A stretch of 64,000 bases of DNA from contig NZ_CBFFRJ010000007.1 in NCBI RefSeq assembly GCF_965644225.1, forward strand, positions 5,338-69,337, written 5' to 3'. Below are positions 25,717 through 34,702 of the stretch, in pieces. The position numbers and the translations under genes are program-made. Every line of letters starts with the position of its first letter. Within the stretch, counting starts at the first letter, position 1. The stretch is from CBFFRJ01 sp965644225. GTDB lineage: Bacteria; Pseudomonadota; Gammaproteobacteria; Enterobacterales; Enterobacteriaceae. The notes beneath the pieces are model-generated. The model saw only the letters and a list, made by a program, of their open reading frames with translations, searched no databases and was not told the origin of the DNA.

Positions 25717-27073
25717 TAAGACCTATACGCCTGACTGGGCCAGCCTCGACAGCCGCGAAACACCTGAGTGGTACAACGATGCGAAATTCGGCATCTTCAT
25801 CCACTGGGGCGTATTCTCAGTACCGGCATGGCGCAAAATTGATAACTCCCTGTTTGGCTCCTACGCCGAGTGGTATTACGCCAGCGTCTACGGTAACTAC
25901 CGCAATAATGACGATGATTTCCATGAAAAACATTACGGGAAGGATTTCCTCTACCGTGATTTTGCCCCGCAGTTTAAGGCTGAGCTTTTTCAGCCTGAAG
26001 CCTGGGCTGAGTTGTTCAAAGCCTCTGGCGCAAAGTATGTGGTGCTCACCACCAAGCATCACGATGGCTTCTGCCTGTGGCCGACCCAAAACCCGCATAA
26101 GCAGGGCTGGAACAGCGGCGATGTAGGTCCAAAGCGCGATCTGCTGGGGGATATTACCGGTGCGGTACGCGACAGCGGGCTGAAAATGGGCATCTATTAT
26201 TCGATCATTGAATGGGAGACCAACTGGAGCCATCGCCCGGAAGGGGGTTACTTTGTTCCCCAGCGCGACCGGGAAAAATTCGGCATTCCGGAGCAAAACT
26301 ACGCGGACGAAATTCTTATCCCGCAACTGAAAGAGCTGGTACAAAACTATCAGCCCTGCCTGATCTTCTCTGACGGCGGTGAATGGGATCTTAGCGAAGA
26401 GTACAGCCAGACCAAACCCTTCCTTTCCTGGCTGTATAACGAAGCGCCTAACAAAGACGAAGTGGTGGTCAATGACCGCTTCTTTAAAGGTATGCCTGGT
26501 GAACACGGTGATTACTACAGCACCGAGTACAACGATAAAGAGGGCTTCGGCGTCCATCATCCGTGGGAAGAGAGCCGTGGCATTGGCAAATCCTACGGCT
26601 TTAACCGTGCGGAACAACTGGAAGATTACTGCACGTCGCAGGAATTGATTAATCAGTTGATCGGTATCGTCTCCAAAGGCGGCAACTTCCTGTTAAATGT
26701 CGGGCCAACCGCTGACGGACGAATCCCCACTCTGCAACAGGAAAGGCTGCGCGATATTGGGCGCTGGATGGCGGTCAATGGCGATGCCATTTACGGCAGT
26801 GATGTCTGTAGTCGTATCAAAAGCGACGACGCGCATTGCGCATTAACCAGTAAAGGCGACAGCGATTATCTGTTGACGACCCGGTGGCCAACAGAAGCAC
26901 TGCGCTTGCAACTGGTGGCAGGTGAAACGCCGCGTACCTGTACCCTGCTCTGTCAGGGCGAAGATATTGAGGTGCCTTTTGATATTGTCGAGGGCGCTCT
27001 CATTTTACATCCGCTGCCCTGGCAGTTCGATCGTGGCCTGGAGTACGCTTATACCTTCAGGCTAAGTCGATAA
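25709..27073 (+). CDS. GH29 alpha-L-fucosidase, cytoplasmic
   Basis: 454-residue glycoside hydrolase family 29 enzyme, releasing terminal alpha-L-fucose by a retaining mechanism. Seen: W-Y/F-G-I-F-I-H-W-G (about 22-34), the TTKHHDGF motif (114-121), the probable nucleophile D222 in LIFSDGGEW, and the late motif GGNFLLNVGPTADGRIP (324-340). No signal peptide, so it acts in the cytoplasm on an imported fucoside, unlike the many secreted GH29 enzymes. The C-terminal ~85 residues form the beta-sandwich expected in the family. Middle gene of a three-gene operon with a NhaC-type transporter and a LacI-type regulator; no fucose isomerase or kinase is nearby. Confidence 0.9.
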   Translation: MTNKTYTPDWASLDSRETPEWYNDAKFGIFIHWGVFSVPAWRKIDNSLFGSYAEWYYASVYGNYRNNDDDFHEKHYGKDFLYRDFAPQFKAELFQPEAWAELFKASGAKYVVLTTKHHDGFCLWPTQNPHKQGWNSGDVGPKRDLLGDITGAVRDSGLKMGIYYSIIEWETNWSHRPEGGYFVPQRDREKFGIPEQNYADEILIPQLKELVQNYQPCLIFSDGGEWDLSEEYSQTKPFLSWLYNEAPNKDEVVVNDRFFKGMPGEHGDYYSTEYNDKEGFGVHHPWEESRGIGKSYGFNRAEQLEDYCTSQELINQLIGIVSKGGNFLLNVGPTADGRIPTLQQERLRDIGRWMAVNGDAIYGSDVCSRIKSDDAHCALTSKGDSDYLLTTRWPTEALRLQLVAGETPRTCTLLCQGEDIEVPFDIVEGALILHPLPWQFDRGLEYAYTFRLSR

Positions 27074-27128
27074 AGCAGAGGGTTTTCGTCGACAATGTTC
27101 TTTTTGGGTTGCAGATGAGGTGCCGGAG

Positions 27129-28133
27129 ATGGCAAAAACCGTTGAACAGATAGCCAGAGATCTGAACTTATCCGTCACCACGGTGCGCCTGGTGCTCGGG
27201 GGTAAGGCAGAGCAGTATCGCATCAGCGTGAAAACGCAGACGCGCATCAACGAGCATGTTGAGCGTTATGGCTATACGTTAAACCACTCGGCACGCAGTC
27301 TGAAACTCAACAAAACGGATACGCTGGGGCTGATTGTGCCCAACATCTCGAACGTCTTCTTCGCCACCCTCGCTGAAAAGCTGGAGCTGCGCTGCCGTCG
27401 CTCCGGCTATCAGCTGGCGATCAGCTGTTCTTACGACGATGTGGACTACGAAAATCAGTTGGTCCACGCGTTGATGGCAAGAAATGTCGACGGCATTTTT
27501 GTTGCCCCCTCCACCCTGGAAAATCAGCAGCACCATCTGCGGCAGGTTAAAAAGCCGCTGGTGCTGCTCGATCGCGATTTTCGTTTTACCGATAACGCCC
27601 TGGTGGAAAGTAATAACACCAAAGGGGGGGAAATCCTCACCCGCCATATGCTGGAAGCCGGGAAAACGCCGCTATGGTTTCTGGTCGGGGATACGGCCCT
27701 TCCCAGTATTAACGACCGCCTGCAGGGTTACCTCTCTGCCTTGCAGCAGCAGGGCATTTCCCACAAGGAGTGGGTCTGCGAAGGCCCGGACAATACCCCT
27801 GAAGAAGGCCACCATTTGATGGCAAAGCTTATTGAAACCCACGGCCTGCCGCAGGCATTTATTGCCTCGTCGTTACCGGTGCTTGAAGGGGCGATCCGCG
27901 CGATCAGGGACAAGCAGGGAACCGTACCGGTGGATATCAATATTGGCACCTTTGACGAACACCCGATGCTGGGCTTTCTCTCCAACAACGTCTGGTCAAT
28001 GCAGCAGGATGAAGATACCTGGGCCGAAAATGCGTTCAGGGTGATGCAATCTGCGATTGAAGGCAAACCGGTAAAAGAGACCATCCGTGTCAGAATGCGG
28101 CTGGTGAAACGCACCCGTCAGTCAGCACAATAG
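27129..28133 (+). CDS. LacI-family transcriptional regulator of the fucosidase locus
   Basis: 334 residues from the ATG at 27129, preceded by GAGG with eight-base spacing; a GTG at 27120 would add three residues. An N-terminal LacI-type helix-turn-helix (TVEQIARDLNLSVTTVRLVL) is followed by a hinge and a periplasmic-binding-protein-like sensor domain (LGLIVPNISNVFFATLA onward, with DGIFVAPS and the C-terminal TFDEHPMLGF). It follows the fucosidase by 55 bases on the same strand, so it is probably in the same operon and autoregulated through the half-site array at 24016-24053. The inducer is unknown; a fucoside or fucose is the natural guess. Confidence 0.88.
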   Translation: MAKTVEQIARDLNLSVTTVRLVLGGKAEQYRISVKTQTRINEHVERYGYTLNHSARSLKLNKTDTLGLIVPNISNVFFATLAEKLELRCRRSGYQLAISCSYDDVDYENQLVHALMARNVDGIFVAPSTLENQQHHLRQVKKPLVLLDRDFRFTDNALVESNNTKGGEILTRHMLEAGKTPLWFLVGDTALPSINDRLQGYLSALQQQGISHKEWVCEGPDNTPEEGHHLMAKLIETHGLPQAFIASSLPVLEGAIRAIRDKQGTVPVDINIGTFDEHPMLGFLSNNVWSMQQDEDTWAENAFRVMQSAIEGKPVKETIRVRMRLVKRTRQSAQ

Positions 28134-28275
28134 GGCAGTATATCGGGGAGTCATCGCACTCCTCGTTTTCCCTGGTCATATTGTTTACAGCCTCGTAATA
28201 ACTGTTAAACAAACATCTGTTTACCCCGCTTACCGCCCCGCCTACACTATGGCCTGCTTTCGAATTGAGGTGGTA

Positions 28276-29640
28276 ATGAACGATAACAAAATGACGCCAG
28301 GCGAGTTGCGCGCGACCTGGGGTTTAGGGACTGTTTTCTCATTGCGCATGCTTGGCATGTTTATGGTCCTGCCCGTTCTGACCACATACGGCATGGCGTT
28401 GCAGGGCGCCAGTGAAGCGTTGATTGGTCTGGCAATTGGCATCTATGGCCTGGCTCAGGCCGTGTTTCAAATCCCTTTTGGTTTGCTTTCCGATCGCATC
28501 GGGCGTAAACCGCTGATTATCGGCGGGCTGGCTATCTTTGTGGCGGGCAGTGTGATTGCCGCGCTGTCGGACTCTATCTGGGGGATTATTATTGGGCGCG
28601 CGCTGCAAGGCTCGGGGGCCATTGCCGCTGCCGTTATGGCCCTGCTTTCTGATTTAACCCGCGAACAGAACCGCACCAAAGCGATGGCCTTTATTGGCGT
28701 CAGTTTTGGCGTCACCTTCGCCATCGCCATGGTTCTCGGCCCGATAATCACCCACCAGCTTGGTTTGCATGCTCTGTTCTGGATGATTGCCGCGCTGGCG
28801 AGCGCAGGTATTCTGCTCACCCTCTGGGTGGTTCCTGACAGTCAACGCCATGTGCTTAACCGTGAATCCGGTATGGTAAAAGGCTGCTTCAGTCAGGTGC
28901 TTGCCAGCCCCAAATTGCTGAAGCTGAATTTCGGCATTATGTGTCTGCATATCCTGTTGATGTCGACCTTTGTCGCCCTGCCCGGCCAGCTTGAAGCCGC
29001 CGGCTTTGCCGCGCCGGATCACTGGAAAATCTATCTGGTCACCATGCTGGTGTCTTTTGTATCGGTCGTGCCCTTTATCATTTATGCCGAAGTAAAACGA
29101 CGTATGAAGCGGGTTTTCCTGTTCTGTGTCGCGCTGCTGCTGATCGCAGAGATTGTGCTTTGGGGTGCAGGGCCGCACTTCTGGGAGCAGGTGATCGGGG
29201 TACAAATTTTCTTTGTCGCCTTCAACCTGATGGAAGCGTTGTTACCTTCGCTCATCAGTAAAGAAGCGCCCGCGGGTTACAAAGGCACGGCAATGGGCAT
29301 TTATTCCACCAGCCAGTTTCTTGGCGTCGCCATTGGCGGCGCACTGGGGGGTTGGGTCGATGGCTGGTTTGACTCGCAAACGGTTTTCCTCGCCGGGGCG
29401 CTGCTGGCAATGGTGTGGTTGCTGGTCGCCAGCACCATGCAGGAACCGCAGTATGTCAGCAGCCTGCGCATCGAAATTCCACAGGACGTCGAACTGGATG
29501 AGGCCCTGCAACAGCGATTGCGTGAAAAAGCGGGGGTAAGCGACGTGCTGGTAATCGCCGAAGAACGCAGTGCCTACGTGAAAATAGACAGCAAAGTGAC
29601 CAATCGTTTTGAGGTTGAGCAGGCCATTAAAGGGCTGTAA
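28276..29640 (+). CDS. yajR: YajR, MFS transporter with C-terminal YAM domain
   Basis: The ATG at 28276 gives 454 residues, the E. coli length; the frame is open upstream to 28249. Twelve-helix major facilitator with motif A G-L-L-S-D-R-I-G-R-K-P (after helix 2) and a C-terminal cytosolic ferredoxin-like YAM domain (about residues 390-454). The E. coli structure is known but the substrate is not. In E. coli yajR follows cyoE directly; here the fucosidase locus separates them. Confidence 0.95.
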   Translation: MNDNKMTPGELRATWGLGTVFSLRMLGMFMVLPVLTTYGMALQGASEALIGLAIGIYGLAQAVFQIPFGLLSDRIGRKPLIIGGLAIFVAGSVIAALSDSIWGIIIGRALQGSGAIAAAVMALLSDLTREQNRTKAMAFIGVSFGVTFAIAMVLGPIITHQLGLHALFWMIAALASAGILLTLWVVPDSQRHVLNRESGMVKGCFSQVLASPKLLKLNFGIMCLHILLMSTFVALPGQLEAAGFAAPDHWKIYLVTMLVSFVSVVPFIIYAEVKRRMKRVFLFCVALLLIAEIVLWGAGPHFWEQVIGVQIFFVAFNLMEALLPSLISKEAPAGYKGTAMGIYSTSQFLGVAIGGALGGWVDGWFDSQTVFLAGALLAMVWLLVASTMQEPQYVSSLRIEIPQDVELDEALQQRLREKAGVSDVLVIAEERSAYVKIDSKVTNRFEVEQAIKGL

Positions 29641-29664
29641 AAAAAGCGGGTATACCCGCTTTTT
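29641..29664. terminator. yajR/yajQ bidirectional terminator
   Basis: Perfect 12-bp palindrome AAAAAGCGGGTA / TACCCGCTTTTT directly after the yajR stop; A and T runs on both sides let it end both the yajR and the convergent yajQ transcripts. Confidence 0.9.
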
Positions 29665-29674
29665 CCTGCTTCCG

Positions 29675-30166
29675 TTAATCGCGGAAGTTTTTAAACTGGA
29701 ACGGCTGCCCCAGATTGCCACCGCGCACCAGCGCCATGGTTGCCTGCAAGTCATCGCGCGCTTTACCCGTCACACGCAGCTCTTCGCCCTGAATCTGGGT
29801 CTGCACCTTCAGTTTGCTCTCTTTAATCAGCTTGACGATTTTCTTCGCCACATCGCTCTCAATACCCTGCTTGAGTTTTGCGTCCACAAACCAGGTTTTG
29901 CCGCTGTGCACAAACTCTTCAGGCACTTCCAGAGAGGTGCCTTCAATACCACGTTTCAGCAGTTTGGCACGCAGAATGTCCAGTAACTGATTGACCTGGA
30001 AATCAGACTCACTGAGTACTTTGATGGTTTTATTCTTCTCGTTCAGTTCAAATGTGGCTTCAACGCCACGAAAATCGAAACGGCTTTCAAGTTCGCGACT
30101 CGCATTCTCAATCGCATTGCGGACTTCCTGAAGATCAACCTCAGAAACAATATCGAAAGATGGCAT
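29675..30166 (-). CDS. yajQ: YajQ, nucleotide-binding protein
   Basis: 163 residues from the ATG at 30164-30166 (MPSFDIVSEVDLQEV), equal to E. coli. Two-domain YajQ/UPF0234 fold. The Xanthomonas homologue binds cyclic di-GMP and affects transcription; the E. coli protein is reported to bind nucleotides and RNA, and its role is uncertain. Convergent with yajR, divergent from panE. Confidence 0.95.
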   Translation of the reverse strand: MPSFDIVSEVDLQEVRNAIENASRELESRFDFRGVEATFELNEKNKTIKVLSESDFQVNQLLDILRAKLLKRGIEGTSLEVPEEFVHSGKTWFVDAKLKQGIESDVAKKIVKLIKESKLKVQTQIQGEELRVTGKARDDLQATMALVRGGNLGQPFQFKNFRD

Positions 30167-30306
30167 CTTTTCTTCTCCCTCAGTGTTTGTTGCGATGCAT
30201 AATACCCGCAACAAAGCATAACTCAACTTGTAATGGCCGGAAGCTTCATCGATGGCGCTATACTGAATGCAGTAACACCTGGCGCAGTTGCAGGTGAGGA
30301 GGAAAA

Positions 30307-31218
30307 ATGAAAATTACCGTACTTGGATGCGGTGCGTTAGGACAATTGTGGCTGACCGCACTGCACAAGCATGGACACGACGTTCAGGGCTGGTTACGCG
30401 TACCTCAGCCCTTTTGCAGTGTGAATGTGGTCGACGAAGATGGTTCTATTTTTAATGAGTCTCTGACTGCGAATGACCCGGAGTTCCTGGCACAGAGTGA
30501 TTTGTTACTGGTGACCCTCAAAGCCTGGCAGGTTTTCGATGCCGTAAAAGGTCTTGCGGCAACGCTACCGAGGACGACGCCCATTTTGCTGATCCATAAC
30601 GGCATGGGTACCGTCGATGAACTGAAAAACCTGCAACAGCCACTGCTGATTGGCACCACCACCCACGCGGCCCGTCGTGATGGCAATGTCATCGTCCACG
30701 TGGCCAGCGGGACAACCCATATTGGTCCAGGGCGGCAACAGGATGGCGATTTCAGCTATCTGGCCGAAATACTTCAGGAAGTGCTTCCGGACGTCGCCTG
30801 GCATAACAATATCCGCCCGGCGTTGTGGCGCAAACTGGCCGTCAATTGCGTGATCAACCCGCTGACCGCACTCCAGGAGTGTAAAAATGGCGAGTTACGT
30901 GATTTTCCTGAAGAGATCAAAAAGGTGACGCATGAAGTCGCCGCCGTTATTGAGCGGGAAGGCCACCATATCTCGGCGGATGAACTACTGGATTACGTTT
31001 ACCAGATTATTGATAACACGGCAGATAATGTCTCGTCGATGTTGCAGGATATCCGGGCTATGCGCCATACCGAATGCGACTATATTACCGGTTTTCTGCT
31101 GCGTCGCGCCCGTGCCCATGGCATTGCGGTGCCGGAAAATGCCCGTCTGTATGATTTAGTCAAACGCAAGGAGAGTGAGTATGAGCGCGTCAGCTCTGGT
31201 ATGTCTCGCCCCTGGTAG
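30307..31218 (+). CDS. panE: PanE, 2-dehydropantoate 2-reductase
   Basis: 303 residues, NADPH-dependent reduction of ketopantoate to pantoate in coenzyme A synthesis. Rossmann motif G-C-G-A-L-G (residues 7-12), general acid lysine expected in the W-R-K-L-A-V-N-C segment near residue 177, and a helical C-terminal domain with the signature SSMLQDI. Overlaps yajL by 38 bases. GAGGAGG precedes the ATG. Confidence 0.96.
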   Translation: MKITVLGCGALGQLWLTALHKHGHDVQGWLRVPQPFCSVNVVDEDGSIFNESLTANDPEFLAQSDLLLVTLKAWQVFDAVKGLAATLPRTTPILLIHNGMGTVDELKNLQQPLLIGTTTHAARRDGNVIVHVASGTTHIGPGRQQDGDFSYLAEILQEVLPDVAWHNNIRPALWRKLAVNCVINPLTALQECKNGELRDFPEEIKKVTHEVAAVIEREGHHISADELLDYVYQIIDNTADNVSSMLQDIRAMRHTECDYITGFLLRRARAHGIAVPENARLYDLVKRKESEYERVSSGMSRPW

Positions 31219-31774
31219 CGAAGAGACCGAAGCGGTCACCACCATCGATTTACTGGTTCGCGGTGGCATCAGTGTGACCACCGCCAGCGTCGCCAGCGAT
31301 GGCAATCTTGCTATTACCTGCTCGCGCGGGGTAAAACTGCTTGCCGATGCGCCGCTGGTCAGCGTCGCGGACGGCGATTTTGACGTTATTGTGCTACCCG
31401 GCGGGATAAAGGGCGCGGAGTATTTTCGCGACAGTCCAATACTGGTTGAAACCGTCCGCCAGTTTCATCAGTCTGGCCGTATTGTGGCGGCCATTTGTGC
31501 CGTAGCGGCAACGGTACTGGTTCCCCACGATCTGTTCCCGATTGGCAATATGACCGGTTTCCCGGCGCTTAAAGAGCAGATCCCTGAAGGACAGTGGCAG
31601 GACAAGCGCGTGGTCTGGGATCCCAGGGTGAATCTGCTCACCAGCCAGGGTCCGGGCACCTCAATCGATTTCGCGCTGAAGATTATTGATCTGCTGGCCG
31701 GGCAGGAAAAAGCCCACGAAGTGGCAAACCAACTGGTGATCCCGGCGGGAATTTACAATCACTACGTTGGCTGA
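31181..31774 (+). CDS. yajL: YajL, DJ-1/PfpI superfamily protein (oxidative-stress chaperone/deglycase)
   Basis: 197 residues from the ATG at 31181, one longer than E. coli; a GTG at 31175 would add two residues and is less well placed relative to GGAG. DJ-1 fold with the nucleophile C106 (AAICAVAA) and the elbow glutamate E15 region. E. coli YajL acts as a covalent chaperone against thiol oxidation; deglycase activity has been proposed and debated. The starting codons lie inside the end of panE. Confidence 0.94.
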   Translation: MSASALVCLAPGSEETEAVTTIDLLVRGGISVTTASVASDGNLAITCSRGVKLLADAPLVSVADGDFDVIVLPGGIKGAEYFRDSPILVETVRQFHQSGRIVAAICAVAATVLVPHDLFPIGNMTGFPALKEQIPEGQWQDKRVVWDPRVNLLTSQGPGTSIDFALKIIDLLAGQEKAHEVANQLVIPAGIYNHYVG

Positions 31775-31782
31775 AAGTAGAA

Positions 31783-31811
31783 GCCGGATGGCGCACTGAG
31801 CGCCGCCCGGC
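31783..31811. repeat. REP-like element between yajL and thiI
   Basis: Single palindromic unit GCCGGATGGCGC - ACTGA - GCGCCGCCCGGC with one mismatched pair, of the repetitive extragenic palindrome type. It lies between two convergent genes, the usual place, and can stabilise the mRNA ends or help end transcription. Confidence 0.8.
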
Positions 31812-31818
31812 ATCACGG

Positions 31819-33267
31819 CTACGGACGATAAACCTTCACGTTTTTAAAGCCCTGCTCCAGCAGATAAAGCGCCTGCAAACGGCTCATCACGCCACGCTCA
31901 CACCACAGCAGCCAGTTTTTGCTCTGGTCGAGGTCGCCAAATTTGGTGCTGAGTTTATAGAACGGCAGCGACACCACTTCCACACCATCAACCACCAGCG
32001 GTTTAGCATCCTGTTCATCAATCGAACGGATATCCAGCAGCATATCGTTCGCACCAAAACCGCTGACCGTTTCAACTTCAACGACCTCTTGTGTCGTCTG
32101 TTCAGCAATAACACGAATGTCGATGTTAGAGGCTTCAGCAACAACTTTATCGAGGATCGAGAAATCGAAATGCTCTTCTTCAGCTTCGATTTTGGCCTTC
32201 ACCGCTTTGACCGTCGGGCTTTTTGAGATCACGCCGCAATATTCCGGCATGGTGCGGGCGAAATCTTCGGTCCCAATCTCACGCGCCAGATCGATAATGT
32301 GTTCTTTATCGTAAGAGATAAGCGGACGCAGGATCAGCGTGTCAGAGACATTATCAATCAAACGCAGGTTGGTCAGCGTCTGGCTGGAGACCTGGCCCAG
32401 CGCTTCGCCGGTTACCAATGCCTGCACGCCATAACGTTCGGCGACCTGAGAGGCGGCACGAACCATCATACGCTTCAGCACGACACCCATCTGGCCGTCA
32501 TCCACTTTTTCGAGGATTTCGCCGACCACTGGCTCAAAGTTGATTGCCACAAAACGCACGCGATGGGAACTGCCAAAGCGATTCCAAAGATAATGCGCCA
32601 CCTGACGTACGCCAATCTCGTGCGCCGCGCCGCCCAGGTTAAAGAAGCAGTAGTGTACGCGGCAGCCGCGACGCATCAGCATATAGCTGGAGACGCCAGA
32701 GTCAAAACCACCGGAAATCAGTGACAGCACATCTTCCTGGGTGCCAATCGGGAAACCACCGATGCCTTCATAGCGGCCTTTCACCAGCAGCAGGCGATCG
32801 TCTTCAATTTCCAGATTAACGGTGATATCCGGATGCGTAAGCTTCACGCGGGCGGATTCAATATGCTGATTCAGCCCGCCGCCGACATAGCGTTCGACTT
32901 CAATGGAGCTGAATTCGTGTTTACCGCGACGTTTGGCACGCACGCAGAAGGTTTTCCCTTCCAGCTTTTCACGCCAGGCTTCCAGCGTTTTTTCAAAGAT
33001 GTCGTGCAGCGAAGTGAACGGGACATCTTCCACTTCCAGAATATGGTGAATACCCGGGATGCGGGTCAGCGCATCGCGAATAACCAGACGCTGGTTTTCA
33101 TCTTTGGCGCGAACTTCAATGTTATCCCAGTGGCGAACGACCGCGAGGGTCTCGTCGTAGTGTTTTAGAACGTTACGAATATTCCCGGTCAGGATCTTAA
33201 TAAAGCGCAAACGCACAGATTGGCTTTTGATGGTGATTTCCGGGAACAATTTAATGATAAACTTCAT
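31819..33267 (-). CDS. thiI: ThiI, tRNA 4-thiouridine synthase / sulfur carrier
   Basis: 482 residues as in E. coli. Order: N-terminal ferredoxin-like and THUMP domains (1-~165), PP-loop adenylation domain with SGGFDSG (about 184-190), and a C-terminal rhodanese domain with the persulfide cysteine C456 (LLWCERG) plus C344 (EYCGVIS). It makes 4-thiouridine at tRNA position 8 and hands sulfur to thiazole synthesis. Divergent from xseB. Confidence 0.97.
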   Translation of the reverse strand: MKFIIKLFPEITIKSQSVRLRFIKILTGNIRNVLKHYDETLAVVRHWDNIEVRAKDENQRLVIRDALTRIPGIHHILEVEDVPFTSLHDIFEKTLEAWREKLEGKTFCVRAKRRGKHEFSSIEVERYVGGGLNQHIESARVKLTHPDITVNLEIEDDRLLLVKGRYEGIGGFPIGTQEDVLSLISGGFDSGVSSYMLMRRGCRVHYCFFNLGGAAHEIGVRQVAHYLWNRFGSSHRVRFVAINFEPVVGEILEKVDDGQMGVVLKRMMVRAASQVAERYGVQALVTGEALGQVSSQTLTNLRLIDNVSDTLILRPLISYDKEHIIDLAREIGTEDFARTMPEYCGVISKSPTVKAVKAKIEAEEEHFDFSILDKVVAEASNIDIRVIAEQTTQEVVEVETVSGFGANDMLLDIRSIDEQDAKPLVVDGVEVVSLPFYKLSTKFGDLDQSKNWLLWCERGVMSRLQALYLLEQGFKNVKVYRP

Positions 33268-33472
33268 GGCGGCAAGGGTTCACTGGCAAGCCCGGCTGGG
33301 CTTCTCTGAAAAAAATACAGCAGCCCAAACCTGCGGCTGCATCCAGGCGCGCAAGTATATCACCATCGCGGCGCTCCTGTGTATTTTGCATTACTCTTGC
33401 GCGTTATTTGCTTAGCCTTGCGACTCCGCTACCATAGTGGGGTCGGAAAACAATGAGAGTCAGACATTCATT

Positions 33473-33715
33473 ATGCCAAAGAAAAAAGACGCACCCGCCA
33501 GCTTTGAAACGGCGCTCGGCGAACTGGAACAGATTGTCACCCGTCTTGAAAGCGGCGATCTTCCCCTGGAAGATGCCCTCAACGAATTTGAACGCGGCGT
33601 TCAGTTGGCCCGCCAGGGTCAGGTCAAACTCCAGCAGGCGGAACAGCGAGTCCAGATCCTGCTGTCCGATAACGAGGATGCGCCCTTAACGTCGTTTACC
33701 CCGGAAAACGAGTAA
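33473..33715 (+). CDS. xseB: XseB, exodeoxyribonuclease VII small subunit
   Basis: 80 residues from the ATG at 33473, the E. coli length. A helical hairpin with the family motif FETALGELEQIVTRLESG. It forms a complex with XseA (encoded elsewhere) for single-strand DNA degradation. The TAA is directly followed by the ispA ATG without any gap, so translation is coupled: xseB-ispA-dxs. Confidence 0.97.
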   Translation: MPKKKDAPASFETALGELEQIVTRLESGDLPLEDALNEFERGVQLARQGQVKLQQAEQRVQILLSDNEDAPLTSFTPENE

Positions 33716-34615
33716 ATGGATTTTAATCAGCAACTACAGACGTGCGTTGAGCACGCCAATGATGCCCTGCGGCGCTTTATCGCCCCTCTTCCCTTTCAGA
33801 ACACTCCTCTGGTTGCGGCCATGGAGTATGGCGCATTATTAGGCGGCAAACGTCTGCGCCCCTTTCTGGTTTACGCAACGGGCACGATGTTCGGCGTCAG
33901 CCGGGAAACCCTGGATGCACCAGCGGCGGCGGTGGAGTGTATCCACGCTTACTCACTGATCCATGACGACTTACCGGCGATGGACGATGACGATTTACGC
34001 CGGGGTCTGCCAACCTGCCATATCAAGTTTGGCGAGGCGAATGCGATTCTGGCAGGCGATGCTCTGCAAACGCTGGCCTTCTCGATCCTCAGTGATGCCC
34101 CTATGCCGGAAGTGGCGGCGCTGGATCGACTGGCAATGGTGCGCGAACTGGCCTCTGCCAGCGGAGCCGCCGGCATGTGCGCCGGACAGGCTTTGGATCT
34201 GGCCGCAGAAGGCAAATCGGTAGATTTACAGGCACTGGAGCAAATTCATCGCCATAAAACGGGTGCGTTGATCCGTGCGGCGGTAAAAATGGGCGCGCTC
34301 AGTGCCGGAGAAGCAGGCCGCCAGTGGCTGCCCGTACTGGATAAATATGCCCAAAGCATTGGCCTGGCGTTCCAGGTTCAGGATGACATACTGGATGTTG
34401 TCGGCGATACTGCGACCCTTGGCAAACGCCAGGGCGCGGATCAGCAACTCGGTAAAAGTACTTATCCTGCGTTACTGGGCCTTGAGCAAGCCCGACGAAA
34501 AGCCAGTGACCTGATTGCAGAAGCCCGCCAGGCATTAACATTGCTGGCTACGCACTCACTGGATACCACGGCACTGGAAGCACTGGCTGATTACATAATC
34601 CAGCGTGATAAATAA
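33716..34615 (+). CDS. ispA: IspA, farnesyl diphosphate synthase
   Basis: 299 residues. Both aspartate-rich motifs are present: DDLPAMDDDD (84-93) and DDILD (223-227). It condenses isopentenyl with dimethylallyl and geranyl diphosphate to farnesyl diphosphate, the precursor of ubiquinone, undecaprenyl phosphate and the heme O side chain made by CyoE. Sits between xseB (no gap) and dxs (87 bases). Confidence 0.98.
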   Translation: MDFNQQLQTCVEHANDALRRFIAPLPFQNTPLVAAMEYGALLGGKRLRPFLVYATGTMFGVSRETLDAPAAAVECIHAYSLIHDDLPAMDDDDLRRGLPTCHIKFGEANAILAGDALQTLAFSILSDAPMPEVAALDRLAMVRELASASGAAGMCAGQALDLAAEGKSVDLQALEQIHRHKTGALIRAAVKMGALSAGEAGRQWLPVLDKYAQSIGLAFQVQDDILDVVGDTATLGKRQGADQQLGKSTYPALLGLEQARRKASDLIAEARQALTLLATHSLDTTALEALADYIIQRDK

Positions 34616-34702
34616 ACTAACAATGATGCTCTGACTAATCCCGGTTGCAGGAAAGATTATCCCACCTGCCACCTGACGAATAATGAGCAAGATGAGTCTC
34701 TG

